Below, in pieces: positions 10,845 to 63,473 of a stretch of 64,000 bases of DNA. The stretch is from assembly GCF_011397635.1 (NCBI RefSeq), contig NC_064758.1:18010513-18074512 (forward strand). Direction: 5' to 3'. This stretch comes from Epinephelus fuscoguttatus. Its lineage: Eukaryota > Chordata > Actinopteri > Perciformes > Serranidae. The translations under genes were made by a program, and so were the position numbers. Each line of letters begins with the position of its first letter. Within the stretch, counting starts at the first letter, position 1. A model generated the notes under the pieces. The model did no database searches, had not been told where the DNA came from, and was given only the letters and a program-made list of their open reading frames with translations.

Positions 10845-10924
10845 AGCTGTAGTAGTCAGAGCGTTCCTGCTCGGTTCGAAGAGCCAGTTGAATCTGAGCT
10901 GCCTTCTCCTCTGCCTCTGCCCTG

Positions 10925-10932
10925 TATTTATA
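10925..10932 (-). promoter_or_regulatory. her4: TATA box of her4
   Basis: TATTTATA on + reads TATAAATA on -, about 80 bp before the her4 start codon. The placement allows a 5'UTR of about 50 nt. Confidence 0.7.
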
Positions 10933-10954
10933 CACCCAAATCTCCATATGAATG

Positions 10955-10986
10955 TGTGGGTCTTGGGCTTGTTGGAGTTTCTCACA
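10955..10986 (-). promoter_or_regulatory. her4: Paired RBPJ-site (SPS-like) element of her4
   Basis: TGTGGGTC (10955-10962) and TTTCTCACA (10978-10986) face each other head to head with exactly 15 bp between them. The second reads TGTGAGAAA on the complement and fits the RBPJ consensus YGTGRGAA; the first has TC in place of AA. This spacing and orientation match the Su(H) paired site of Hes1-class promoters, which loads a Notch dimer. It sits just upstream of the TATA box. Confidence 0.55.
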
Positions 10987-11759
10987 GTCCCTCGACCAAT
11001 GAGAGCGCTGGGAAGGGCTTTGAGGAACGCAGGGCTGCCACATGCTCAATGAAGTGTTTATAGCCGTGGGGACAATGAGTGTGTCTCCGGGGAGCAGGTG
11101 GAGGAATAGACTGCGAGAGAAAGAGCCCGGGGTGGGGTGGTGGGGAGGGAGAAGGGGGGGTGTAGCTGGGAGACTGACCCAGTGCTTGTGTTGATATGGG
11201 AAAGTGGTGACCCCAGAGGGAAGCACGCCGCTGTCTCATGTCATCTCAACCGCCACGTAATTGAGCACAAAGTGCCTCTGCCACCAGGCACACGTGGGTG
11301 TTACAGAGGGCCAAGCATTAGAAAGGACCAACATGCAGCCACTTCCACCAGTTTGACACGGCAGACTTTGCTCGTGGAGCTGTGCAACAGTTGAGATGTC
11401 TCAGAGATGAAAAGAAAAAGAGTTTCTCCATAAGTTTTGGACTCAAATAAATGTGCTCGATGAAGAAAAGAGAATGTATGGAGTCTGTATTTATTCCGTC
11501 TCTGTGATTTTGGCCCACAATAAAACAACTTTCACATGATGCGTTTCTCTATTTCAGTTTTGTCTGTTCTCTTCTCACCAGTTCAGAGTGTGCAAAGTGA
11601 ATTTTAGGGATCATTATTATTTAAACTGTCAAATGTTAACATCCATCACAGTTTACAGATGAACCTCCTGGGTCACCTTGGGCCTATCGTACCATATTAT
11701 TACTGACCTTACAAATGATCTTACCCCAAACATGTGTCACTAAAAAAATCATGCCGCTG

Positions 11760-12120
11760 CATATTTTGTAGGAGTGGGGGGACAAATTGATACAGCATAG
11801 TATGGCGATATTTTTGTGTGGCCATGTCAGATCATCATACAGTGATTTTATACATAATCTATCAATATTACCAATAAAAATCAATTCTTTTTTCAGTATA
11901 CTAGATACATTTTGCTGCAAAAAAAAAACAAAAAACGCTAAAGCGAGATGATCGGACTGAAAACTTTATCTTATTAGATGCAACAGATCCCTTTGGGGGT
12001 CATAATTTACAGTTAAAAAAAGGTAATACATCACTTATGCCACCCTCAAGAACATCAAAGTCGCACTTTTTGGACAAAATTTAAGACATTTACATCAAAA
12101 ATTGATGCAGAAAATGCACA
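11760..12120. repeat. Probable decayed interspersed repeat
   Basis: The run beginning GGACAAATTGATACAGCAT and including GTATGGCGATATTTTTGTG reads like the ATCGATACAG...TTGCGATAT family of fish interspersed repeats that I recall. No terminal repeats could be fixed, so class and ends are uncertain. Confidence 0.35.
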
Positions 12121-12394
12121 AATTGGTGGTTAAAATTCACCAGAGAGCAGGAAATTAAGTGTTTGATGCTCAAAATTTTCTGGCTGAAGAGCCCCAAAGC
12201 CCCTGTGTCATATGTGTGTCCACCCCCCAATGTTAAAACAGAACCTACATCCTGAGAACATGATTTGAGCAGTGAGAGATAAGACTGCTTCACTGTAAAC
12301 ACCCTAACAGTCTCCACACTCCCAGCACATGTTCACACATCAGGCAAACCCCCACATACTCACACAGACAGCCACACTCTCATTCACTTTCCCT

Positions 12395-12396
<2 letters not shown>

Positions 12397-12434
<38 letters not shown>
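12397..12434. repeat. (CA)n microsatellite
   Basis: Perfect CA run of about 38 bp. Confidence 0.97.
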
Positions 12435-12435
<1 letters not shown>

Positions 12436-12619
12436 CTGGCTGACCTGCCTGCCGCTGGCCACGTCTCAGTCACACGCTCCCTTCCTGCCTGTGTGGAACG
12501 TGGGAGCCGCTGTGGTCCCAGGCTTCCCACACTTAAGTGTTAATGACACTGAGGCCGGCTGCACAAAGGAAGTGTGCCCCATCGAACAAAGATTGAGTGA
12601 CCAACCCCCCCCCCCTTCC

Positions 12620-12669
<50 letters not shown>

Positions 12670-12700
12670 CACACACTCACTCACACTCACACACACACCC
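12620..12700. repeat. (CA)n / (CACTCA) compound microsatellite
   Basis: A C-run (CCCCCCCCCC) is followed by about 42 bp of perfect CA repeats, then interrupted CACTCA units to about 12,700. It creates a long but spurious Thr-His open frame. Confidence 0.95.
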
Positions 12701-13469
12701 AGGAACACAGTGCTGTCAACAGGGCTTCCAGGCACACCATCTGGACGGATCGTACACTATTGTCAGCCAATCAAGCATGGAAGACGCTCACCGTGAGAAT
12801 TGGAGAGGCTGAAATAGAGACAGAAAGTTAAAGAAGAAGAATAGGGAGTGTGTGTGTGCGTGTGTGAGTGAGTGTGGAGGGTGGGAAACTTTGTGGATGG
12901 TTTGATTAAGTTTATAAGTTAAAAAATAAGTTACATGAGATAAAATTGTGGAACTTATTATTATCAAAAATGTTTTTTTTTTTTACAACTTTGTGTCTTG
13001 AAAAAGTGGATTCAGGAGAAAAAAAAACACATGAAGGATATAAATAAAACATGTATCGACAACCTGAGATTCTTTAATATCATCTTGTGATGAAGCCTGT
13101 GATCATTCCACATTTTGCTGATCTTTAAAAGGCACATTTTCTACATTTCCTCTGATTTTTAGAGCCAAAAGTGGAAGTACAGGTCTCATGCCATTTAGCT
13201 TTAGACTGAAAATCTTTCCCCACTATATTGTTAAATAGACGTGCTTCTCCTCCATGTGGAATGTCTTCAAGCAGACATTTTCCCTCCATGTTCCCACCAC
13301 ATATCACTCCCAGTCGATACAATAACGAGGATATCTCCCTTGTTGCGACACATCAGCTGGGCGACAAGAGGCCAGCGAAGGGCCCCTCCCACCTGTTTGT
13401 TTGGATTGGGGCCATTGTACCCCATGAATTCAACTAATTCATTCACATCCTATTGTCATAACACTGCTT

Positions 13470-13540
13470 TGTGATTGGCCAAATAGTGTGAGAACCAGCA
13501 TCACATTAAATCGATGGGAAATTTGGCATACGTATATAAA
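13470..13540 (+). promoter_or_regulatory. TATA/CCAAT promoter of the small two-exon gene
   Basis: TATATAAA (13533-13540) lies about 98 bp before the ATG. An inverted CCAAT element (GTGATTGGCCAAAT) sits near 13,473, a normal distance upstream. GATGGGAAA at about 13,514 contains the TGGGAA part of an RBPJ site. The arrangement indicates a focused, regulated promoter. Confidence 0.65.
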
Positions 13541-13637
13541 GGAGGGAGGTCGTGGTGGGTAAAATCATAACCCTGAACGCCTCTTGCAGCCGACGCAGGC
13601 CTGGACTGACCGGACACCATCTGACTGCGTATTCACC

Positions 13638-14304
13638 ATGAGGGATCAGCACACAACGTAAGTTCAAATGGAGAAAAACTCATCAGTAGAAGAAGATAAT
13701 TTGACTCTTTGTGTTGAACTTTTGCCTCATTCAAGGTCACAGGGATGGTTTGGTGCTTTGGTTTTGTAAGGTTAACAGGGCCATGACTCTTAGGTCAGGG
13801 AATATGACTCACAAATATTACTTATCACTGTTGCATGAAGGTGTTAACTGTTCTGGCTTTAGGACAGACAATCAAAGTGGTGTGTTAGCTAAAACCAAGC
13901 TGTCTGCATGGCTCAATAACACTAGAAAAACTATTCAAGTGTTTTGAACCAGCCCTTTAATTAGCTCCTATAGTTGTGGATGTCTGTAAACAGCAACATT
14001 TAAATCTGTTTTCTTTTCAGTGTGTCCAGCATTTATCTAACGTTGCTCCTTTTTTCTCCTCAGCATGTGTAAGATGATGGTCTTGGAGAGGAAATGCACA
14101 GACAGAGCAGTGAGGCTCCGCTCAGCACTGGAGAGCCAACTCATCACTGGGGTGTCCAGCTCTGACGTGTGGGACAAGACGGTCTCCTTCTTCACTGTGA
14201 AGAAGGCCCTGATCTTCCACAATGGCTACACCAAATCCTCCAGAGAGGCCATGCGGCTGTTCCCCTCACCTGCTGAGGACGTGGCACCACTGTGCTGCCA
14301 GTAA
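13638..14304 (+). CDS. Unrecognised small two-exon protein (86 aa)
   Basis: Exon 1 is 13638-13657 (Kozak-like TTCACCATGA, then GTAAGT donor) and exon 2 is 14064-14304 after a TTTTTTCTCCTCAG acceptor. Joined in frame they give 86 residues opening MRDQHTTMCKMMVLERKC and ending in PLCCQ. I do not recognise the family. It has no signal peptide or membrane segment. It is basic in the first half, with five cysteines, two of them adjacent near the C-terminus. DKTVSFFTVKKAL contains KTVSF, which fits the protein phosphatase 1 docking pattern [RK]xVx[FW]. The promoter, both splice sites and a downstream ATTAAA support a real gene. A start at the internal MCKMM (exon 2) is possible but less likely. It lies between her4 and the ubr4 3' end. 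Confidence 0.72.
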
Positions 14305-14777
14305 GATGTGGACACACACATGAAGACCTGAAGGACTGTGTTTGTGTCTACAAACTTTAAACACTGCCAAGAAGAAGCTCCAAATGGAAACATTGTTCAG
14401 ATGGACAAAGGACTTTAAAATGTTTTTTTTCTTGTTTTCAGTTGGGTGTTTTCACTTCACAGTTAAGTAGGAGATGTATACCGTGTACACTGTGATCTTA
14501 TTGGTCCACAAATGGGCCTTAAAATGTGCATTTTATGCCTTAAGCCTTAGTAGTCCTTGACACTGACCACCTTGAGACCATGTTGTCGAGGTTCTGTCAA
14601 ACTAAAGCCATGTTCCTTTGTATAAAGGGGAAATGTGTATGCCAATGCATACTTTGTTTTGTAAATGTTTTTACAACATTGTGTTGAGTGATGTTATTTT
14701 AAGTTGTCATGTGTAAAATCTGTTGCTGAAAGCCACAAGTGAAATGTGCAATATGTGCTTTCATGTTCATGTTGAAA

Positions 14778-14783
14778 ATTAAA
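14778..14783 (+). terminator. Poly(A) signal of the small gene
   Basis: ATTAAA, the commonest variant signal, follows the stop by about 475 bp and is followed by a T-rich stretch. It implies a 3'UTR of about 500 nt. Confidence 0.6.
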
Positions 14784-14967
14784 GAGATACTGATGATTTT
14801 CTATCATTTGCAGTTTGAGTTGAAAATTATTTATTAACAAAAATAATAGTTAACAGTAGTTAATTAGTTCAGTTTGGTTGCTCATACAAGAGTTTCTATT
14901 TGGTTCACAGGGAGTTGACTGGAGGGTCACAGCATGCATTTCTCACATATCGGTGTGTTATTGACTG

Positions 14968-14983
14968 TCACCCTCTAGTGGCC
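14968..14983 (-). promoter_or_regulatory. CTCF-like motif (right of her cluster)
   Basis: TCACCCTCTAGTGGCC on + reads GGCCACTAGAGGGTGA on -, fitting CCASYAGRKGGCRS except for T in place of C at one position. Orientation equals that of the motif at 714. It lies between the small gene and ubr4. Confidence 0.4.
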
Positions 14984-16378
14984 TTTATACAACGACACCT
15001 CAGATATGAGCCTCACCACGCAGTCACAGCTTTTCTCCCTCCCAGAGCAGGATGTTGTAGCACTGAGGCTTTTGGAGCCACATGACCAGATTGTTGGCCA
15101 GGGGTCAATTTAAAGTCAAATACTGGTGCTTTGGGTTGGTCACTCGGTCGATTACTAATCCAAAGTGTCAGTATTTGACGACCTGGAAATGAGGCTCAAC
15201 AATCAACAATCTTTCCCCAGAGTTACATACAACACCTTAATTAAACAAAAATTATTAATATTTATCACTACGTAAAATCAAATGGATTGCCTGTTTTCAA
15301 CCTTTTGACGTTGTTGTCCTCATACATCTTTGTCATGAGGCAACTGTAGTCACATCAGCCCTGTACAGGCCAGATGCACACGAGTGTTTCTAGAGTTGAC
15401 GACATTCAGAACATAGCTCTGACCTCTGTCAGGGGCTCTACGGGATCCTCTCTAACCCTTTTCTGATAAACAAGTTCTGTTTTGATGCTTTTTTTATGGA
15501 GTGTGGCAGCTTATGTACAATCAAAGTACAAAAATAATTCCGTATGTGAATCAATTTATTTTCACTGAGTTTGAAAATGGGTGCCAGACCACAGGACACC
15601 CTTTTGCAGGCCATAACTTGAGTATCATGGATGTAGAGTGTACATTTAGCAAGACAAGTATCATATGGGGATTTAAGAATAATATCAGGTGTTAAATAAT
15701 TCACCTGAATGTATTCTATACTGTAAAAAAAAAAGGTGCATAAATAAGCAAGAATGAGGGTCTTTCTGTTGTTGATATATTAACAAAAAACCCCCCAAAC
15801 AATTCACCCATCTACAACAGTTTTAATAAGAATGTCCGCTCCTCCTCTTACCTGTCTTTTCTCTACTGGGAAAGCAGGAAATGTGAGCATTGCAGAGTGA
15901 GGAAAACAGAATGGATACTGGGTGAATTAATCAGAGGCCAGCGGGGGAAACGCTGATGGTCTGACCTCATGAACACCAGGTCTACACCATGAAAGCTGAA
16001 TGCTGTTTTACAGGAATACTTCACCTACAAAACAAGCATAACTAATCGATATACAAACTGTCATTTTGTGAGTGGAGTATTCCTTAATGACAGATGTGCC
16101 TATTTAGAGAAACCTTAAGAGAATAAACAGCTGCAGTGGTTATCTAATGAAAGCAGTAGTAAGCTCTGACCCACTTTAAAACAATGTATTTTTAACATGT
16201 TTTTTATGTGCCACTTGACAGGACATTTTATTTGACATGGACCTTTCTCACAGCAGGTGTTTTGACTTGTATCATTAGGAAGAGGACAGGTTCTGGTTCT
16301 GTTCAAGTGTCCCAGTGAGCCAGCGTGCACCAGAACTAAACTGCAGCAGCTAAATGAAATTCAGCTATCATTCATTTT

Positions 16379-16544
16379 TAAGTGCTATATCGTAGGTCAC
16401 TGGATTGGCTTGAGTTTCTTGAAGACGTTTCACCTCTCATCCATGAAGCTTTGGAACTAAACAGAACTGATGAAGCCTCTTGGATGAGAGGTGAAACGTC
16501 TTCAAGAAACTCAAGCTAGTCCAGTTACTACAATATAGCACTTA
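16379..16544. mobile_element. Palindromic fold-back MITE
   Basis: The 166-bp unit is a near-perfect inverted repeat. It starts TAAGTGCTATATCGTAG and ends CTACAATATAGCACTTA. The arms carry TTGAGTTTCTTGAAGACG and its complement CGTCTTCAAGAAACTCAAG around a short loop containing AGCTTTGGAACTAAACAG. Such non-coding fold-back elements are abundant in teleosts. A transcript through it would form a long hairpin. Confidence 0.8.
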
Positions 16545-17172
16545 AGATTCCACTGACCTGGATGACTTTTAAGTTTTTGACTTCTCTACTGCGACTTCTA
16601 AATGTCTTCAGTGAAAAAGTCCTTTGCCGAGTTGATAGCTGATATGCCGTTTTGTTGCAGGACAGCAGGTTTGTGTAAACAGCAGCTGGAACAGAAGAGG
16701 TTACCCTGGATCAGATTTGGAATTATTACGGCTTTATTAATCATAGGCTAAATTCAAAAAGCAGACATTCAGCAACAGTTGAACATTGTAGCAGCGGGAA
16801 TAGGCAAATTAACAATAAACCGGGTGAACTCCACACCATGCATTCAGCTCTCAAGTAACAGGGGCCCCGTTTTCTGTAAGTTGAAAATCTATCACAGAGG
16901 ATGAAACTCAGCAGCACTTTGCTTTCCAGAAATCTGTTCTGGGGATTGACACAAGAGTGTTGGCCCGAGAAATAAAGAAACTGCCAGGGAGGAAAACAAA
17001 CTGAACGACAAAACAGTTAGTCAAAGAAAAAGTGTTAAAGGATATAATGTAGGTCTGTTTTATTATTAATTTAGACAGGTCTGATATTTCAATGCAACAG
17101 GTGGAATCTTTCACAAATCCAAGTTCACTTTGTCACAAAGGCATAGCTTCATGGAAAAAAATAAAACAAACT

Positions 17173-17178
17173 TTTATT
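17173..17178 (-). terminator. ubr4: Candidate poly(A) signal of ubr4
   Basis: TTTATT on + reads AATAAA on -, about 930 bp beyond the ubr4 stop. The stretch 17.2-18.1 kb would be the 3'UTR. No alternative signal was judged better, but the end is not proven. Confidence 0.4.
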
Positions 17179-18108
17179 CATTGTTCTTTTGCCCCATTTT
17201 GCTTCTGAGGTCGATAAAAGAAACCTTTCACATACACACTAAATCAAAAAACTTCTTTTTTTCTGTCCATCACTCAAATTCCAGTTAGAACCTACATGAA
17301 GACCAAAGAGCGAGAGCCCCGAAGAAAAGGACAGGTTAGCTGGCAACCATGTGACACTGAAACCTTCTGCCATTTTAAAAAGCCCTGACCGAAAACAAAC
17401 TTAAACCAAACAAACAAAAAGGAAAACAAGATAAAATCAAATGCCACTCTTAACACATGGTGGGTCAAATCCCAAAACATTTTAGTTACCTTATCATTGC
17501 ACCCCAGTATTAGGGGAGGAGGGGGCTGAAAGCTGAAAAAGTTTCCACCCTAAAACAGAATTTACAAGTTATTCCCATTCACTGAACAGCTATTATTCTT
17601 AATGTTAAACTGTCTCAGCTCTGTCGTCTGTGACGTCCTTAAAGGACCGGTGAAGCTTCAGGTTTGTTAGTGGTTATAGCAGTGATACAGAGAATACACA
17701 ATAGTCTCTGGCTTTGATCAGCAGAGTCCCAGGTCTCTTGTCTCAAGCTTGGAGGGAAACTCCGTCATTGACTCTACACTGAAGCAGTCTGAATCAGAGG
17801 GATGAAGTGTAAATTCTGTTTTAGTGTGTCCCCCCTGCCCTTTAACAGCATTGTGTTTTTGTGTTAAATGTTACAGAGATGTTGCCAAAAGTGGATGATT
17901 TTTTTTTTTTTAGACTACACATAATTTCTGCTTGAAGTTAATTTGAAGATGTCATATTGGGGAGGGAGGTGAGTAAGAGGCATGGTGTATACTCTGTGTG
18001 TACTCAGCATGTGTAAAAAGAGAAGATCTTTTTTTTTCAGTTGGTAGGTGTCCCAACTTTATTTGCAGGGCTGTTATGTGTTGGAGGGGTGTCGGTTGAG
18101 GTTGGCCA

Positions 18109-60219
<42,111 letters not shown>

Positions 60220-60872
60220 CTGCAACAAAAGACAAATAATTTATATACATTTCTTACAGTGGCAGTGAGAAATGTCCCAAGACTTACAAGGCATTTGTGG
60301 AGTGGTGGTGGTGGAGGTGGTGTGACCAAAAGGCAAAATGTAAAAAGCATCAAACTAGTTCATGACACCTATGACACTGTGCAGGCGGTGGGGAAGAGCC
60401 AAAGATGCAGTAAATAGTGAACATATGGTGACATCCTGTTGGTAAATGTCTACTTAAGGAGGGATACTAGAGAACATTTTATACCTATGTTTTTGTCAAA
60501 AGACATCCACTTTTACTTACTACCAATGACTTTAAGAGAAAGCCTGTTTATGTATTTATTTTCCCTTTTTTCATTAAAAAGGGTAGTGAAATGATGAGGT
60601 AGCTCAAGCTCTAGTGTTTCCCTATGATACCCTAGTTGATAAAAGACTAAAAAGCTGCTCTACAGTGTTCCACACTTTCATAGCTGATATTAATTCTCAA
60701 GTAATCTGCTACTATAATGTGCACTAAATCTTTTCATATTTGCAAATCTTCAACAAAATTCTAGAATTTTGTATACTTGACATAAAACTAAGATTTAATT
60801 AATCAACATGGGTTCTTCAAAGATTATATTGAAATATAAGCATTTAAACAGCATGCAATGTTCATAGCTGCC

Positions 60873-60875
<3 letters not shown>

Positions 60876-60918
<43 letters not shown>
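60876..60918. repeat. (TG)n-(TA)n microsatellite
   Basis: About 17 TG units followed by a short TA run. Confidence 0.95.
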
Positions 60919-61278
60919 CATGCTATTGGCAACAACGAGACAGACAATGGTAGTCAGGTTGACACTTGATGCAAAACATGTATTATTACTTTCTAATGAA
61001 AGCTGTAAAGTATCTGCCGAACTGAGAACACATCACTGCTGTATTATTCCATAGAAGAGAGCATTATGTTACAATCAATAACAATTCACAGGCATTAGAT
61101 ATATTTTTATTTTTATGCACTACTAGCCAACATGCACCAGCTACAACAAATAGCGATTTAAATGAAGTTAAAACATGATAGATTTCAATTTTTTCTTGAC
61201 ATTTTTAAGATCTGGCTTCAATAATATCTTCGTGTAATGATACAAGGTTGGTTCTGTCATATGGCCAACACAGTAACA

Positions 61279-61372
61279 GTTCTCCCAGTTCATATATCAT
61301 CAGATTTTCAAATCATAGTGGTGCTCCATGGTCGCAAAATGTGACTAATTAGTCGCAGTGTGGAGCCCTACA
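61279..61372. mobile_element. hAT-like terminal fragment, copy 1
   Basis: It ends GTGTGGAGCCCTACAG, whose complement begins CTGTAGGGCTCCACAC, like the CAGGGCTC termini of fish hAT elements. Internal GTCGCAAAATGTGACTAAT is shared with copy 2 about 210 bp away in the same orientation. Confidence 0.5.
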
Positions 61373-61487
61373 GGTAAAAAGACACGCTTACTCGGCTCAT
61401 GCTGTCGTTAAACTCCTTAAGATAAACTATTACTGCGGCGCCATTAAATGTGAGGATTTTTTCACTGTAAGCTAGAAACAAATTCTC

Positions 61488-61584
61488 AACTCTCAAGTCC
61501 ATGTATTAATCATATTTGCAAGTTGCAGTGGTGCTCTATCGTCACAAAATGTGACTAAATATAGTAGCGGTCTAGAGCCCTGCA
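61488..61584. mobile_element. hAT-like terminal fragment, copy 2
   Basis: It ends GTCTAGAGCCCTGCAG and carries GTCACAAAATGTGACTAAAT. It aligns with copy 1 over about 95 bp with perhaps a quarter of positions changed. Direct orientation suggests two insertions or an internal duplication, not the two ends of one element. Confidence 0.5.
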
Positions 61585-61739
61585 GATAAGCAATTCTCAT
61601 GCCGAAGGCTTAAAAATCTCATTTTCTGTAATGAAAACTGGAATTTAAATATAATTTTCTCATCCAAGAGCATATGCATAGAAAGTATCTATATTTTTAA
61701 GGCCCAAAAGTTCTCTTGCTTTATTCTAGCTGCTTCCCT

Positions 61740-62740
61740 CTCCTGCTGTCCAGAAACAGGTTCTTTGATCTACCATCACAAATGGTTTCTACCTTTTAGC
61801 CACTACTTAGAGCTGCCCCTCAGCTATGAAAAAAGTCATCATAGTCTCCTTTGATTCTATTTTCCCCAACCAAGACCTGGCCGACAGGGGCTTCTGGCTG
61901 ACATTTCTTGTTAACCCTCACAACATGAGTGAATTTACAGCATCTGTCTGCCATCCTCACCCACCACCTGACCCAACTCAGATGACAGCAGCTCTGCTCC
62001 ACTCTTCATATCTGAGTGTAAAACAAGTTGGCAGATCTGATCATAACACTTTAAAGTCAATTGTCAATCCGATGCACTGCTACCAAGTACACTACCATGA
62101 CCTCAAGTTCAAACATAATGTTTGTCAAGGACAGTCCATGATTTGCAGAAAAGCACCACTCAGGTTCAGATAGGTAGGTCATTCCTTCTAATCAACCTCC
62201 TATAGGTTTTGTCAGTGTTTCCCACATATGCATTGAAGTTTCCCAGCAGAACTGTAGTCTTATCAGTTCCCGCTCCAGGACCACCCAGATACTCCAAGTG
62301 GCTGTTTGTTACTTGGGCACAGAAAACTCTAAGAGCCTCCCTCCACAGGCAGCAGCATGAAGTGCTGCAGGGATGACGTTTTTATGTAGGCTGACACGGG
62401 AGTTAGCATTGCCCTGGAATTTCTCACACTCACTAAATGCCTGTCACACCTGAGAACTCCAGACACAAGTATCGCCTCTATCCTGGGTTTTGGTTCCAGA
62501 ACAGATTCTGTGTGTACAGGTGGAGCCCAACTACATCTAATTTATCACTAGACATCCCACACTTGATCTGGCTGACTCCCTTCTCACCAGAGAGTCTGCA
62601 TTCTAAAATACAGACTATAAGCCAGAGGTTAGTCCACCAAAGTCTCTGCTGTTGCTCGTCACCCGACTGGCAACACACAACCCTCACACCTATCCTTCTG
62701 AGTGGTGGCCTCACGAGGCTACCTATTTCAGGACCTATCA
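61740..62740 (-). mobile_element. Decayed LINE endonuclease domain
   Basis: On the minus strand, in shifting frames, DKLDVVGLHLYTQ, EYLGGPGAGTDKTTVLLGNF (continuing NAYVGN) and CFSANHGLSLTNIMFE follow the order of the apurinic-type endonuclease domain of fish LINEs (typical VLLGDFNAHVGN and HGLSITNTMFEH blocks). Stops and frameshifts are frequent, so it is an old, dead fragment. No reverse transcriptase region was seen beside it. Confidence 0.65.
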
Positions 62741-63121
62741 ATCAATTAAATATATTCTATCAACATTAGACTTTAAAGGCATCTTGCAGCAGACATACCC
62801 AGTTGAAGTATCGACAGATTAATTCAAATACAAAAACAAGAAACAACTGTTAAAAGAATATCGCTGTAAGCTGATATTCACATCTGCATGCAACACACAA
62901 AAATCATAACGTTTCAAGTGACAGCAAGACGTAGCATAGTGTGTTTAAGCCCATAGTTTACAAGCACAACTTGAATATACTGTATTCAATAATAATACCA
63001 CTGTTTTGACATGGGTCCTACATTATTTTGTATCAAGGACCTTTTCCAACAAGTGTAACAAGTAATGCAATGACAGGTAAAAAGAATATAATAATCACAG
63101 AAAAAATGAATGAGATCTGAG

Positions 63122-63473
63122 GTAGGACTAGGTGATAGTACCACAAAATCTGTGTAGCACAATAATCCAAAATGTTTAAATCATGAAACATAATGAAAAG
63201 GTATTCAATGTAAAAAAAAGGAGAAAAAAAAGGATTATGTCGAACTTTAACTAAAAGCTGATCTGTCTGACAACTCCAAGTCTGCATTAAATTATGGCAG
63301 GAAAAGGCAGGGGCACAGACCAGGTGACGAAGGGGTGATGTTGTATTTGAAGGACACAGACGGAAACGAAGACATTTACTTAACATACCAACGGGAGCAA
63401 AATTTAGTCGGTCAGTTACTATAAATGTTGTCATCAGTAACTTTTCTCATACATCACCCAGCTCTAATTTAAG
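63122..63473. mobile_element. Possible AT-rich MITE
   Basis: The left end TAGGACTAGGTGATAGTAC and the complement of the right end, ATTAGAGCTGGGTGATGTA, are partly alike, recalling the GCTGGGCGATA family of teleost MITEs. The similarity is imperfect and no target duplication is visible. Confidence 0.35.

Larger units (their letters stand above)
11063..13460. other. Noncoding interval between her4 and the small gene
   Basis: No supported exon. A G-rich patch (GGGGTGGGGTGG region, about 11,125-11,165) lies near the her4 upstream flank. The rest holds a transposon-like AT-rich segment at 11.76-12.1 kb, two CA microsatellites, and RBPJ-type words at 12,524 and 12,881. Confidence 0.55.
14800..17150. 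other. Spacer between the small gene and ubr4 3'UTR
   Basis: No coding signal. It holds a CTCF-like motif near 14,970 and a 166-bp palindromic element at 16.4 kb, in otherwise AT-rich DNA. The two genes converge here. Confidence 0.55.

Noticed and set aside
12329-12796. 155-codon open frame with Thr-His runs
   Set aside because: It is made by two CA microsatellites. No other coding feature supports it.
63033-63434. Hydrophobic 133-codon open frame on -
   Set aside because: AT-rich chance frame inside a possible MITE; membrane-like composition follows from T-rich codons.
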